Origin: Adiantum capillus-veneris
Taxonomy: Eukaryota > Streptophyta > Polypodiopsida > Polypodiales > Pteridaceae
Length of the DNA stretch: 64,000 nucleotides
Assembly: GCA_014529385.2 (NCBI GenBank)
Contig: CM043963.1
Location: 106,295,912-106,359,911 of the forward strand
Direction: 5' to 3'
Positions within the stretch are counted from its first letter, which is position 1; each line of letters opens with the position of its first letter. A program made the position numbers and the translations under genes. Of this stretch, positions 43,080 through 55,331 are shown piece after piece. The notes beneath the pieces are model-generated. The model did not search any database. It had not been told where the DNA came from and worked only from the letters and a program-made list of their open reading frames with translations.

Positions 43080-43977
43080 TGTCAGGAGATTTGTGTACAA
43101 AAGGTGAGCCAGGAAGGCGCGGGGCCTCTAGCTGTGAGAGGTGTGAGAAGAGAATTGCAGCAGACACAACCAATGAAGCTTAAACACTTGAATATGACAA
43201 CTTGAACAAAATTGTGAAGGTTGATCACTCAAAGTGGACTGTTAACAACACCGCTTTTTAAATTAAGTGCTATTTGAGAAGTTTTATGCTCCTCACATTG
43301 GTTTAACGTGACATAATTCAGGTGATAATAGAGAAAATCAAATTTCAGTCATCTCGATGATGATAATGTCGAAGTCGATGATGATGATGTTGTTATGCTT
43401 CCTCTTTACCTTAATTGGCCTGCCAAGCTTGCCTTGATAATATTCCTCTCCTTCGTTCTTCCTTTGCTGCTTCAAGGTCAAGAGAGAGAGAGAAAAAGAA
43501 AACATAATCAGCTTAATTAAGGGTGATGGAAAGATCAAGCTAATGAGATTCTGCTTAACAATGGCGAGGAAGATACAAAAGAGAAATTTTGATTAGCTAA
43601 GGTGCTTGAGGTTATGGTTCAAGATTACCAAGATGACAGAGGTATGGAGTTATAGCTTGAGGATGAGAGAGAGTTTATGAAGCTTGAGAGCTATGGCATT
43701 TAAATATGAGGGCAAGAGAGCTTAACTCACTTAATGGAGATTGGGATGAGCTTTTGGTTTGAAACTCAATGAAGATCAAGCTATGGGCTTAAGGGAGAGC
43801 GAGAGCGCTATAAAAAAGAATGAGAGAGATATGGATAACATATAAGGGAGAGAGAGATCTGACTTCTTGAGAGAGATTTTGATTTTTTAACCTTATGAGT
43901 TAGCACTCCATTCTCCTCCTCAACACGAGGACATCCTCCAAAACAATAGATCATATGGTTTGCATTGGTGAGCCATC
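43080..43977 (-). repeat. 3' LTR of the outer gypsy element
   Basis: It pairs with 55332-56233 over about 900 bp. It contains GAT-rich triplet tracts (43350-43400) and GAGA tracts. The right end is taken at AGCCA because similarity to the other copy stops within a few bases. Confidence 0.85.
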
Positions 43978-44349
43978 CTTGAAACTTCAATGCTCTTCTC
44001 TGCAGCTAGTTTGTACCATCAAACCCCTCATCTCGAGCTTACCTCCCCCCACACTTGGTAGCGCCCCTTTGTACACCACGTTGGTCCCCTGTAGTGGCAT
44101 TAGCGCCTCTCCCTCATGCACCTCTTGGTTCTCCCTCCCAACTATGGCTCATCACCCGCTTGCTCCTATAGTGCCAACCCTCTTGGACTTCCCTTCCCAT
44201 TGCTTGCAACCAATGTTTTCTCATCGGTAGCCTATCTCCTCCCGCTTCTCTTGCTCTTAGGATTGCTTGTGATGGCCCCCTCGATGACCACATCTCATGC
44301 ACTTGCCTTGATAGCTCAGCCTCCCTCCCTCATCTCTCTCACCTGCACA

Positions 44350-44504
44350 CGGTCCTCGTTGTGGATTCACACCCTACTCGCTACACTTCCCGACCTTCAA
44401 GTATGCCCTTCTCAATACACTTATCGACTTTCAATTTTGACAGTGGCCCCCCTTGTGGCTTCACACCCTTCTTGCTACACTTCCTGACCTTCAAGTATGA
44501 CAAT

Positions 44505-44506
<2 letters not shown>
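44350..44506. repeat. Two-copy ~95-bp duplication in the gypsy 3' region
   Basis: GACCTTCAAGTATG, preceded by TTCACACCCT…CTACACTTCC, occurs near 44358-44405 and again near 44453-44500. The second copy runs into the poly(C) tract. Confidence 0.8.

Positions 44507-44541
<35 letters not shown>
44507..44541 (+). repeat. (C)35 homopolymer
   Basis: This uninterrupted run of 35 C is a G run on the element's coding strand, lying between the integrase end and the 3' LTR. Confidence 0.95.
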
Positions 44542-44599
44542 ATCAGTTGGCGGCCTGCCTTTTTCATGCACCAATGACCCTCTTCATGCAGCTTCCCTT

Positions 44600-44729
44600 T
44601 CACATTGGAGAGCGCTTTAGTAGCACCGTAGTTTTCCTGCAATAGGTACCTTGAACACAGTGCCATCAAGTTCGCATAATTGATATGTTTTATGATCAAA
44701 AACATATAGCACCATATATGGTCCATACC
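44600..44729 (-). pseudogene. Integrase C-terminal tail of the outer gypsy element
   Basis: The minus strand reads GPYMVLYVFDHKTYQLCELD and GTVFKVPIAGKLRCY, then a stop, matching the usual gypsy ending (Y.L.(D/E)LDG…PI.G..L..Y). It is separated from the rest of integrase (49868 upward) by the nested copia element. Confidence 0.82.
44725..44729. repeat. Target-site duplication ATACC (left) of the nested copia
   Basis: ATACC precedes the 5' LTR. AGACC (49772-49776) follows the 3' LTR, one mismatch. Confidence 0.75.
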
Positions 44730-44956
44730 TGTTACCATATACATGTGGTAGTGATGTGTGAAAACACACTAGGACTTCCGAGGCATTTTTTCCGTCTTTA
44801 GGAGGTTTTCCCCCCCGAGCATTGTATATACGCCCATCACTCTAGGGATATCCATATTTCCATTGCACACTAAGTAAAAAACTCTCTATTGTGTGCCTTG
44901 AGCTTCCTTCGTCTTCTCCAAGCTGTGTGCGTTTCTCTGCAACCCTAATTCCAACA
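44730..44956 (+). repeat. 5' LTR of the nested copia
   Basis: 227 bp, TG…CA, paired with 49545-49771. The primer-binding site follows at 44958. Confidence 0.93.
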
Positions 44957-45319
44957 ATTGGTATCAGAGCAGGTTACATCCTCCGGGGCTTAGTCGCCAG
45001 CTGCTCCAGGACACGCCCGCTCACTTTCTCCGATTACAGTGAGGTTTGGCGAGCGTTCGTAGGTCGACAAATATTTTGAGAGATCTCGTAGAGCTTAGTC
45101 TCCTCAGATTTTTGATTCGGGCTCATTTCGGCCTTCGTTTCCACTACAGGCAGGTCTGCACAGGAAATTTCTTCATTTTGTGCAAAATTTCTGTCAGTGC
45201 CAATTTTTGCATAACAGGTGCCTTATAGTCTTCTACGGTTTGTGCTATATAGCACGTGTTGTTCCTGCTCTGTTTCTCCTATTTTCAGGCAGTTTTCACA
45301 TTAGGTGCAACATTTACCA

Positions 45320-46340
45320 TGGCTGACAACAACACAGATGTCTTTAAGATGTTTGCTGCTGAGGACAGGTTGGATGGAGACGATTACCCTATGTGGGCTT
45401 ATATGATGCAACACGTTCTTGTGTCAAAGAGTGTTTGGAATATTGTGTAGGGCATTGATGTACGTCGTGGTTCTGAGGATGTAGGCGATGTTGAGAATGT
45501 TGTAGGTCTTGCTACAAGGATTGCTGCTATTAGAGTTGTTTTGCCTACGGCGGAACAAGCTCGTTGGGATGTAAAGGATGTGCAGGATCATGCATTGATT
45601 GCATTGTCTGTGAAGCGCACCATTGTTCCTCACATCCGCAAAATTTGAAAAACAGGCTTGGATATTTTGACTGGTCTTTATGCAAGTCGCAATGAGGCTA
45701 AATTGGTTTTGCTGCGTAAAGAGCTGGAGTCAAAGATTATACATGAGAAAGATGATATGGACACTTTCCTTGCTAGTGTCAAGAATATCAATGAGCAACT
45801 TATTTCTGCAGGTGAAGTCATTTCAGACAGTTCCCTTGTGTACACTGTTCTTGATGCCTTACTAGATTCTTACCAGACTTTTGCTAGTACTTGGAGACTT
45901 ATGACCCAAGGGAATCCTGAAGTTGTCAAGTTTGATGCATTATGCACATTACTGTTGCAAGAATCACTTTCCAGAAAAAACAGGACTAGACAACATGCAG
46001 TTGAACAGGCTTTTATCGCTCTCAAAGAAAGGGTGGTAAACAGTAATGCAACCACTTCTTATGGTTCTGCTGCGAGTGGCAAAACTTCTGTTACCAATGC
46101 TTCTGGTGACATCACTTCATCTGGAAATTCTGGTGATAAGGACAAAAAGAAGATGTGTTGCCATTATTGTAAATCTAATGATCACTTGATCAAGCAGTAT
46201 CCTAAGTTGAAGGCAAAAGAGGCTAAGAAGAAAGAGGGTGGTTCCACTACAAATGCTGGTTCCACTACAAATGCAGCCATTGTTGAGTCTTCTGTGAAAG
46301 GAAACTGTGTTGTGTGGATGTTGATGCAGAATGGGATTTT
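45320..46340 (+). pseudogene. Copia gag (nested element)
   Basis: ATG at 45320 opens MADNNTDVFKMFAAEDRLDG followed by DDYPMWAYMMQHVLV. Stops occur near 45448 and 45646, after which a 333-codon frame (45658-46659) carries the gag core and zinc knuckle (CCHYCKSNDHLIKQYPKLK, with the last Cys changed to Tyr). Past about 46310 the true sequence leaves this frame. Confidence 0.87.
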
Positions 46341-47980
46341 AGCGCAGAGTGCACTTACAATCCTTCTGTCCATGATGCATGCTTGTCAGTTGCTGCAGAT
46401 TCACATGTGTGGTATTTTGACAATGGTGCTACAAAGCACATTACCTCACATCGTGAATTGTTCACCTCTCTTGAGTCTGTCCCTCATGGGAATTCAGTCA
46501 CTTGTGCCAACAATGCCTCTTATCCGGTTCAGGGAGTTGGAAAGATTGTGCTTACTGCTGCAAATGGCAGTTCCTTCACACTTGTTGATGCACTTTATGT
46601 ACCTGGGATCAAGAAGAATCTCTTGTCTGTATCCGCACTTGCTAGACTTGGACTTGTAGTTAAATTTGTGGATGACAGATGTACAGTTCATGATCTCAAT
46701 TTTGGTGATGAAATTGTTGCATCTGGCCTTTTGTGCCGTGGGCTGTATAAGCTCACTTTGTATGACAAGTGTGGAAAAATTTTTGCAAATGCAGTTGCAG
46801 ATTCAAGGGCTATTTTAGATGCAAAACTTTGGCATGTATGTTTTGGTCATCTGAACTTTGGCATGTACATTTTGGTCATCTGAACTTTGCCAGTTTGCTT
46901 CGTTTGCAGAAATATGATATGGTTGCCTCTTTGCTGCCTCTTGAAGCACCTGTCAAACATGTTTGTGAAGGCTGTATTTTGGGTAAGATGCAGCGTTCTA
47001 AGTTTATAAAGGATGGTTCAGTTCGGGCCACATGCAGGTTGCAGCTTGTGCATAGTTATGTTTGTGAGCCCATGCAAACTCCGTCCTAGGGCAATTACCT
47101 TTACTTCGTGACTTTAATTGATGATTACTCTAGGCATGCATGGGTATTTCCGCTTAAAGCGAAGTCCAAAGTTTTTATGTGCTTCAAACAATTTCTGGCT
47201 ATGGATGAAAATGTCTCGAAATGTACTATGGGTACCCTCCGTTCCGATTGAGGGGGGGAGTATATGTCTCATGAATTCAATGCATTTTTGGCTAGTTGTG
47301 GGATAAAACACCAATGTACAATGCCTTATACACCCCAACAAAATGGTGTTGCTGAGAGGAAAAGCAGGTCACTTACGGAAATGGCACGATGTATGGTCAA
47401 AAGTCAATCTTTGCCGCATTCTTTTTGGGTTGAGGCCATCATGTGTGCCACTTATGTACTAAACAGGTGTCCTACAAAATATTTGTTGTCTATCACTACA
47501 TATGAAGCATGGCATGATAGAAAGCCTTCTATTGAGCACATGCTGTTTGGCATATGCTTTGGTGCCACAAACACAGCATAGAAAATTGGACGATAAGGCT
47601 GTCAAATGTATTTTTGTTGGTTATAGTGCTGAAAGCAAAGGTTACAGGTTGTATCATCTGCAAACAAAACGTATTCTTGTTTCACGGGATGTAGTGTTTG
47701 TGGAAGATTCTGTTCAGCCCTTGCTGTCATGTACTAGAGACAATAATGTAAGCTCACAGGACATTTATGAATATTTACTGCCTCTTTTCAGTGGTGTAAA
47801 TACGAATGTAAGTTCCAATGAGGCAAATGTACAGCCTATGGGGGTTTCTGAAAATGTTACATATCAGCCTATTATTGATGCAGATGTACATGATGTACTT
47901 GATGAGGAAAGGGCTGAAAATGAGCAGGCTAGAGGTATGCCAAAATGGCTGGTGCACACTTTGCGTGACAGTAAATTGGA
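46314..47980 (+). pseudogene. Copia protease-integrase region (nested element)
   Basis: The protease is SHVWYFDNGATKHITSHREL. The integrase follows: KLWHVCFGHLNF, then (after a 34-bp tandem duplication near 46827-46895) CEGCILGKMQRSKF, VTLIDDYSRHAWVFPL, a degraded GTLRSD*GGEY, TMPYTPQQNGVAERKSRSL and WVEAIMCATYVLNRCP. The C-terminal block is AVKCIFVGYSAESKGYRLYH. Stops at 46881 and 47087, one inside the RSD*GGEY block, and a frame change near 47540 inactivate it. The block after 47600 parallels the remnant at 7854. Confidence 0.87.
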
Positions 47981-48009
47981 TGCACCCTTGTCTAGTTGTA
48001 CTCATTGAG

Positions 48010-49450
48010 GCTCTCGCCATGCATCTTATGCATCAGATTTTTATGCTTTAGCTGTGTCTAGCTTACATGATGTTGAGGGGCCTCTGTCTTTGGATGAAGC
48101 ACAGAATTCAAATAATTGGATGGCTGCCATGCAATCAGAATATGATGCACTTATAGAAAATGACACATGGACTTTATGTGATTTGCCTCCTGGCAAAAAG
48201 ACCATTGGTACGAAGTGGGTTCACAAGTTGAAACGCAAGCCAGATGGTGAGATTGATCGCCATGGGGCTCGACTTGTTGCAAAGGGTTATGCACAGCAAA
48301 AGGCATAGAATATGAAGAGACCTTTGCTCCCACTTGTCGCATGACTATTGTGCGTTTTCTATGTGCATTGGTAGCTAATTTTGGTTGGGATGTACATCAA
48401 TTAGACATTGCTACTACTTTCTTGAATGGTGACATATTTGAGGAAGTTTATGTAACACAGCCTCGCGGTTTTGTCATAAAAGGACAAGAGGACAAAGTGT
48501 GCAGATGTAAGAAGGCTTTGTATGAGTTGAAGCAATCTCCTCGTGCTTGGTATGAGAAAGTTGACACTCATTTGGTCAAACGAGTCTTTCGTAACAGTCC
48601 AACAGAAAGCACATTGTATGTAAAGCGTGAGGGTGATGTACTTCTCATCGTGGTTCTTTACGTAGATGATTTGCTGATAACTGGACCAAATGAGAGACAT
48701 ATTGCTGAATTTAAGGCTGATTTGAATGCTACTTTCAAGAAGAAAGATTTGGGGTTGTTGCATCATTATTTGGACATACAGTTTAAGCAGTGTGATGGTG
48801 GTATTTCCTTATGTCAGAACAGTTACATAGAGACATTGCTATGTAAGTTTGGACTTGAGCATTGCAAACGTATTGCCACTCCCATGGAAATAGGTTTGAA
48901 GTTGAGTCTACATGATGCTAGAGATCCTGCTGATGTCACTCTTTACCAAACTGCTATTGGCTGCCTCATTTATGTAAGAGGATTTTTTGCTACCTTAGTG
49001 GCACATTACATCTTGGATTGTTTTATCCCAAGGGAGGATCATTGCCACCAAACTTACATGATTTTTCAGACTCAAATTGGGTTGCTTGTTTTGACACGCA
49101 AGTGTCCACAAGTGGTTTTTGTTTCATGCTTGGCAGTTCATGTATATCATGGTTGAGCAAGAAGCAACCTATTGTGGCCACTTCGAGTTGTGAGGCTGAG
49201 TACAGGGCAGTCTTCACAGCTACAGTTGTGAGTGTGTATGGCTTAGACGCCTTATGGCTGATGGAAACTGCCAACACTATCTACACTGACAGTCAAAGTG
49301 CATTGGCATTTGCGAGGAACCCAGTTTTTCATGCTCGCACAAAGCACATTGAGGTGCATTACCACTATGTCAGAGAGACAACCTTGTAGATCTTTTCACA
49401 AAGGCATTGTCTCGTGAGAAGCTTGAAGCTTTCCACAAAGCTTTGGGATT
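48010..49450 (+). pseudogene. Copia reverse transcriptase-RNase H (nested element)
   Basis: RT motifs: WMAAMQSEYDALIENDTWTL, GTKWVHKLKRKPDGEIDR, VHQLDIATTFLNGDIFEEVY, KKALYELKQSPRAWYEKVD and intact VVLYVDDLLITGPNER. RNase H: DSNWVACFDTQVSTSGFCF, SSCEAEYRAVF, then TKHIEVHYHYVRE and the terminal VDLFTKALSREKLEAFHKAL. Frame changes occur near 48306, 49010 and 49385. Confidence 0.87.
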
Positions 49451-49544
49451 ACTCCCCTTTGTGGACTAATCATATCCTCAAGGCATGGCACTTCCCTTTA
49501 CTTATGTGCCAACTCTCGTTCACCGCATCACTCCAAGGGGGATT

Positions 49545-49771
49545 TGTTACCATATACATGTGGTAGTGATGTGCGTGAACACACTAGGACCGCCGGGGCA
49601 TTTTTTGCCTCTTTAGGAGGTTTTTCCCCCCGAGCATTGTATATACGCCCATCACTCTAGGGCTATCCATCTTTCCATTGCACACTAAATAACACACTCT
49701 CTATTGTGTGCCTTGAGCTTCCTTTGTCTTCTCCAAGCTGTGTGCATTTCTCTACAACCCTAATTCCAACA
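49545..49771 (+). repeat. 3' LTR of the nested copia
   Basis: 227 bp, preceded by polypurine tract AAGGGGGAT (about 49535-49543). About 7-8% divergence from the 5' LTR. Confidence 0.93.
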
Positions 49772-49867
49772 AGACCATCATTTAACCATTTTCCACATAG
49801 CAGTATATTGATTCTCCAAGCTACTGTCATAAACAAGTACCTAGTCACTGTATTTGATAGCATGAGG

Positions 49868-50990
49868 TCATAGTTTGTGCTTTCCATCAAAAGATGCTTT
49901 ATTCTTCAACCTTGTCTTCTTAAGCTTCTCTTTAGCCTGTTCGATATCTTCTTGACGCCTCTCAAGTTGGAAAATACGTAGAGCAAGCAAACCTTCTGTA
50001 GACATGCCCTCTTCCCATGGAATTATGGTCCAAGTCATAACCACTTCCTCTATAGGCATACTGGGTTTTGGTTTGTACATTAGCTCAAATGGAATAAAAC
50101 CTGTAACAAAACTGTGTGTAGTGAAATCATCCCACAAAGAAAATGGCAAGAGCTTAGGCCAATCACCAATATGCCCTTGACACGTCTTTGCTAAAGCTTT
50201 AACAACAATAGGCGGATGTCCTCTTTCACTTTTCCCATTACCTTCTGGATTGTATGATGTAGTGAGAGAAAGTTTAATGCCCATACAAGCAAAAAACTCT
50301 CAAGCTTCATCTGCATCTAGCTCTCCTCTATCAACAGTAATTCTGCCAACACATCCATACCTAGAAATAACATCTTTAAGCAAGAACTTGCACATTGAAA
50401 TGGTAGCTTTTGTATGCAAAGCTCTGCCTTCAACCTTGTTAGTAAGATCTTCTTTGGCAAGAACAATATACCTCATTTTCCACACACCTATTGTCATCGT
50501 AATCAGGTCCACCACCCACTTGTAGTGCATAGCTAGTGGATAGGTAGGATGCAATCCATCTCTATGTTGCACATTAGAATATTATTGACATATTAAGAAT
50601 GTTTCCACAAATTGAGCCACATCTTTCCACCAATATCGGTCCTTGATCTTAACAAGGCTGCCCACACTCCTACTCCTCCTGTACGCTTAGGCTGTTTCCA
50701 TAAATGTCCATCCTTTAGAAAATAGCCGTAGGCCTTTTTCCTTATCCTCTTATAATCTCGTTCACTCCATGCTTCTTGTCTAGGGAGAGTGCTAAGGTAG
50801 CGGCCAATCATAAGCCACTCTCCGTCATAGAAATATTCAAAAAATACTTCAAAAACATGAGCAATATCACCACAATTTGCATGTAGATAAGAAGATATAT
50901 AGAACTTCAAGCCAACATCATCACTTAGGGTAAGCATCTCTTCTTCATCTTCAAACCTAGCCCTTGATAACATATCTGCAATAGGATTAT
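49868..50990 (-). pseudogene. Integrase of the outer gypsy element
   Basis: Minus-strand blocks: YFLKDGHLWKQPKRTGGVGV (connection), VVDLITMTIGVWKMRYIVLA (first catalytic D), VISRYGCVGRITVDRGELDA (second D) and LSLTTSYNPEGNGKSERGHP (E). ITHSFVTGFIPFELMY-like sequence and LERRQEDIEQAKEKL follow. Frames break at about 50590 and 50290. Confidence 0.85.
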
Positions 50991-51275
50991 CTCTTCTTGC
51001 AATATGACAAAATTCAAGGTTAAGAGACTTAATATAGGCTATCCACTATAGCATGGCAATGTTCAGAGTAGACCAATTTGCAATCATCCCTATCAATGGC
51101 AAGCAATTTGTCTCTACCACGATTGAAGCTCCAATAAAATATTCTTTATCAGACCTTAGAGCAGTAGCAACACCCCAAAGTTCTCTCTTAACCTGTGGAT
51201 AACCTTGTTGACGAGCATTGAGCACCTTGGCTCCAAATCGAACTGCATACTTTTGTCCTTCTGCATCATCTTGAC

Positions 51276-52430
51276 CTATAACCCATCCAATAGGCTAGTG
51301 TGAACTGTTAAAATAACTAGCCTTCCGCATTTGTAGTAGACTTTTCTCAAGGTGGAAGCCTTGAGAAGCATCTTCTTTAATTTTCTAATAGTCTGTGTGT
51401 GAACTTCTTCCCAAATAAACCTTTTACCTTTCCTCAGCAATTGGTAAAGCACCTCTACAACATGAGCAAAGTGTGGCAACCAAATAAGGTAGAACACACA
51501 CACACCCAAAAATCGACGAACTTCAGTAACCAAAGAGCATATTTCCTTCATCTTTTGGATAGCTTCAACTTTACTTGGACTTGGCCTTCTACCCTTAGGA
51601 CTGCACATATGCCCCACAACTAAGACCTCCTTAGCACCAAAAGTTGATTTTTGACCTGAAAGTGTGTTTTGTAACAAATTGTTGGCACCCTCTCTAATCT
51701 TTTACCTTGTCTTTGGATCCTTCTTCACATCCTTTATATTGGTAGATCATCAATGAAAGGCATAGTAACACGAGGGATAAAGTCCCTTAATACCTTATTC
51801 ATGCCGTTCATCATATGAGCTACAGAATTAGTAGCCCGTGTGGCACAGTGCACATCCTTACCAAACCAAGAGGAGTACTCATTGTAGTAAGATCCCTGCT
51901 CTCCAAAGCTAACTGGAATTGATCGTATCCAGAATAAATATCACCCATGAAGTGAATAGATCTACCTGCAAAGGCATCAACAAATTCATCCACAATTGGG
52001 CCAGTACTCACATATGGATTGTTACCTTATTAACCAGCTGCATATTCTAAATGAACCTTAATGTTCCGTTTTTCTTTAGAAAAGTGAACCATCAATTAGA
52101 ATATGGCACACATGATGGCTCCAAAATTCCCATTTGCATCTTCTCATTAAGAAAACCAATAAGCTTTGGCAGGTGAGCTTTAGGAACAAGAATAGGATGT
52201 AAGCTCCATGGCATGTGATGAACATTGAATATAACCTTAGGTGAAACAACACTTGGGTCCACACATCCAATCTCACTCGGCTCAAATCCAAAAGCTTTAC
52301 TGTGTTTTTTGGTCATACCTTGAAAGCACTTGATTTCCTCTTCATTGAGAAAACTATCTTTTCCAACCTTCAGCTGCTGCAATATCTCCTTAGTAAATTT
52401 ATGCCCAATGTTCTTTGGATTACTAAGCAT
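51276..52430 (-). pseudogene. Reverse transcriptase of the outer gypsy element
   Basis: 52092-52430 carries the RT N-terminal region (VIFNVHHMPWSLHPILVPKA). 51820-52011 carries FAGRSIHFMGDIYSGYDQFQ with RDLTTMSTPLGLVRM. 51276-51677 carries the thumb (LVVGHMCSPKGRRPSPSKVE, VRRFLGVCVFYLIWLPHFA). Stops and frame changes are frequent. The catalytic YxDD box is not readable in a single frame. Confidence 0.82.
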
Positions 52431-52932
52431 AGGCTATCAAGAAGATTCTTTGATCACCCCATCACTTCCTTCTGGTAGAGGTGTAGCCACTGGTCTCACT
52501 TTCTTTGCAACAGTCTTGTACTTTGTCTCTACCTGTGCTTCAATTGCTTTACCTGAATCACCCTCAATATGCATAAGCGCTTCATATATGCCCAACTCTT
52601 CATACATGTCAATTGAGTGGAACTTAACCACTTTAGTTCCTCTTTCAAACCTGTATTGCTTGATCTCCTCAAGCTTTGACATAGTATCTACATAAGATAC
52701 CTCTTCAAAGATCCCTGAAATCACATCCTCTAATTCAAGCACATCACATCCTCTAATTCAAGCACATCACATCCTTGCAATTCACTTCGGAAACATATGG
52801 TTTTTCCCACTTTGACAAATCATTAAATTTCCTATAAGATATTGAACCTTCAGATGGTTAACCCCAAAAACCCTGAAGAGAAAGCTTCACTTTGCCAAAA
52901 CTTCTCCTCACTTGTACCACCATAGTCCCGCT

Positions 52933-53508
52933 TTATAGTGGCACTCTAAGAAAATCTTGTGCAAACCTGTGCTCTTTGAACTCCTTGCCTATCTTTGGCA
53001 GTGGATGATCACGTAAACTATCTTTGTTCCTGGCATGGTCAACACATACAGTCAAGATTTGAACTGCTTTCTTACCATCTCGGCTCTGAACCCTGGCATA
53101 GGCCGAGCCATCATCTAGAACCTTGGTTTCTATCCTTACAGCCGTAATGTAAGGTTGTCCCAAAATCAATGGGTAGGAGGAATGCTCCTGTATAAAGAAA
53201 TTTTGATCATCACATACATCCCCTACAGTTATCTTAACGTTTTCACATGCACCATAGAGGTCGCCTAGAAGCATGTTGGCAGATCGAATCCACCAACCGT
53301 GATCTACATGAATAGGCCATTTTTGCTTCTTGTGCAAGACTTTTGCCATCAAATTTATCTCCGATCCATGATCTATTAGTGCTAAGACCGGTTCTTCAAT
53401 ATCGCCAAGCTTCACAATAGTTTTGATTGTTGCCCTTTCCCAATGAGTCCTTGAAATAGTGACTCTTGGGTATAATTTCTTTACCATCCTCATCATTAAA
53501 ATGAACAT
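52933..53508 (-). pseudogene. Protease of the outer gypsy element
   Basis: This 191-codon frame has LALIDHGSEINLMAKVLHKK (active-site Asp with DHGS in place of DTGA/DSGS) and SSYPLILGQPYITAVRIETK. It is a retroviral-type aspartic protease between gag and RT. Confidence 0.75.
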
Positions 53509-53599
53509 GTTTTACCTCGGGTACAATTGGGTTTGAAACCACCACAGACCTCAACTTCTTCTTCAAGATCTGCCAAATATTCTTCATAATCATCCAAAA

Positions 53600-55300
53600 T
53601 TGCTTCAATGTGCCGAACCATCTGTCTCTTAACTGATTCTGGCTCCTTCTCACTTGGTATCTGCCGCTTCCTCTTGATAATATCAATGATCTTCTTGTGG
53701 AACTTGTGTTTGGCAATTCCCAAAATATCACCCAATGTGAGGTCCACTTTGCTATTCAGAATGCACTCTTCAAAAACTTTCTTTAGATTTGTAGCTAATT
53801 CAATATCATATTTAATCTTATACAAGGGTCTCTTAGGCTTACTTGCTTTTTGTCCTTGGGTGCCTCCTCCATAACCACTTTAGGAGTGGGCTTAGGAGCA
53901 GGACCTTCCTCTTTTTTGCTACCAAATCTCATTGCCCTTTTTTGATGTCCCTGCAACTTCTTCATCCCTTTTTTCCACTTTTCTTCCACCATAGCCTCAC
54001 TAGCTTGAGACTTAGCAATGAATGCGTATACTGAGAGGGAATCCACTGGATCAGTCCACCCTGTGGTTTCTCAAATAGAATCCCCTACTCGTTGTAGCTT
54101 CCCATAAGTAGCCTTACTTGCTTCTGCTGTCTTCAAAGCATAAGGCCACAATTGACCCTTTGTACCAACACCATCATCATCACCCTGTCCACAAACATGT
54201 AGTATGTAGCTGCTTCACAAGAGAAACATTATGCTGTATGTCTTCAACTAGCTTTTTCATGCCGCCCCTACCAAAGTTCAAGCGGAGCATCTCACCTATT
54301 GCCATGTGGTGAATATTCTTGTTCTACCAAAAACCACATTCCTTTTGTAAGCTTCATCTAACTCATCACACTCCTTAACATATCTATGGTCTTCACTATC
54401 GCACCACATGCATCGATCCTAGCCTTTACGTGGAGGTTGGTGCCTAGGATCATAAGTAGACCCCTTTGCAGCTAAACCTTCAAATTTTATAACTTTGGAA
54501 TCAAATTTAACTCTTGAATACCTTTCACCAATTTGTTGAGAACTGGCTCCTCCACTTTGAGTATCGTTGAAGTTGATTTCTCCTTAGTTTCCTCTTCCAC
54601 AACATCCATGAGATCAACCACAATCAGCTTATCAACTCTCATCTGTCGTTTCACGATCATATTTACCGCTTTAGTGACTATCTTCCAGTTATACATTAAG
54701 CCCAATTCACCTGTTGAATCCTCCAGTAATAGCACCAGATTATTTTGAAGCCGTGGATTAGAATAAATAGTTCAACCTTCTGATCCTTCATCGACGCTGT
54801 TCTGTCGAGGAAAATTGGTCAAATTTCTTTTCAAACTCCTGCAACAACTCTTGTGCAGATAAATTTTTATTTTTCTTCTGCACCCACTTCATGAAGCTCT
54901 CTTTGGTTACCCTTTGTGAATCCTCAAGAAAATATTCCTCATGCAACACCTTCTTACATTCCTACCAATTTGGGCCTTGAGCTACCTGAATCTCTTTAAT
55001 CCGGCCCCTAAGTTATGGCACCGCAATTGAATGAAACCCTTTCACTGCATTTTGATCAATCGATTCCATTATCTTCCATTTGCCTACTCGTTGATATTGC
55101 AAAATTTGCTAATGTTGCGGCCTTGAAATGGCTGTAATTTATCTGGAACTGTTTGTCAAGCTTTACAAATCCGCTCTTGCAGATTATACTACTGTTGGGC
55201 AACCTGTTGTTGTTGCATATACACTGCAAACTGCTACACTATTTGTTGCATGGCTGCCTCTTGTGGTGCCAAAATATTCATTATCAAATTCTTCCCACCC
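53600..55300 (-). pseudogene. Probable gag region of the outer gypsy element
   Basis: Open minus-strand pieces (53496-53825, 53795-54046, 54487-54735) are Lys/Glu-rich and lie between the primer site and protease. No zinc knuckle is clear, except a CDSEDH-like stretch near 54390-54410. The call rests mainly on position. Confidence 0.55.
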
Positions 55301-55331
55301 TAGCTCAATTTCACGTCGGGTTCACCAAGAA

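Larger units (their letters stand above)
44730..49771 (+). mobile_element. Ty1-copia retrotransposon nested in the gypsy integrase
   Basis: This 5.0-kb element has LTRs 44730-44956 and 49545-49771 (both 227 bp, TGTTACC…CCAACA, about 17 differences by eye). The primer site is TTGGTATCAGAGC at 44958-44970 and the polypurine tract AAGGGGGAT lies just before the 3' LTR. The 5-bp flanks are nearly matched. The order gag, protease, integrase, RT, RNase H is readable on the plus strand with several stops and frame changes. It sits in the C-terminal coding region of the outer gypsy element's integrase, so it is younger than that element. Confidence 0.93.
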
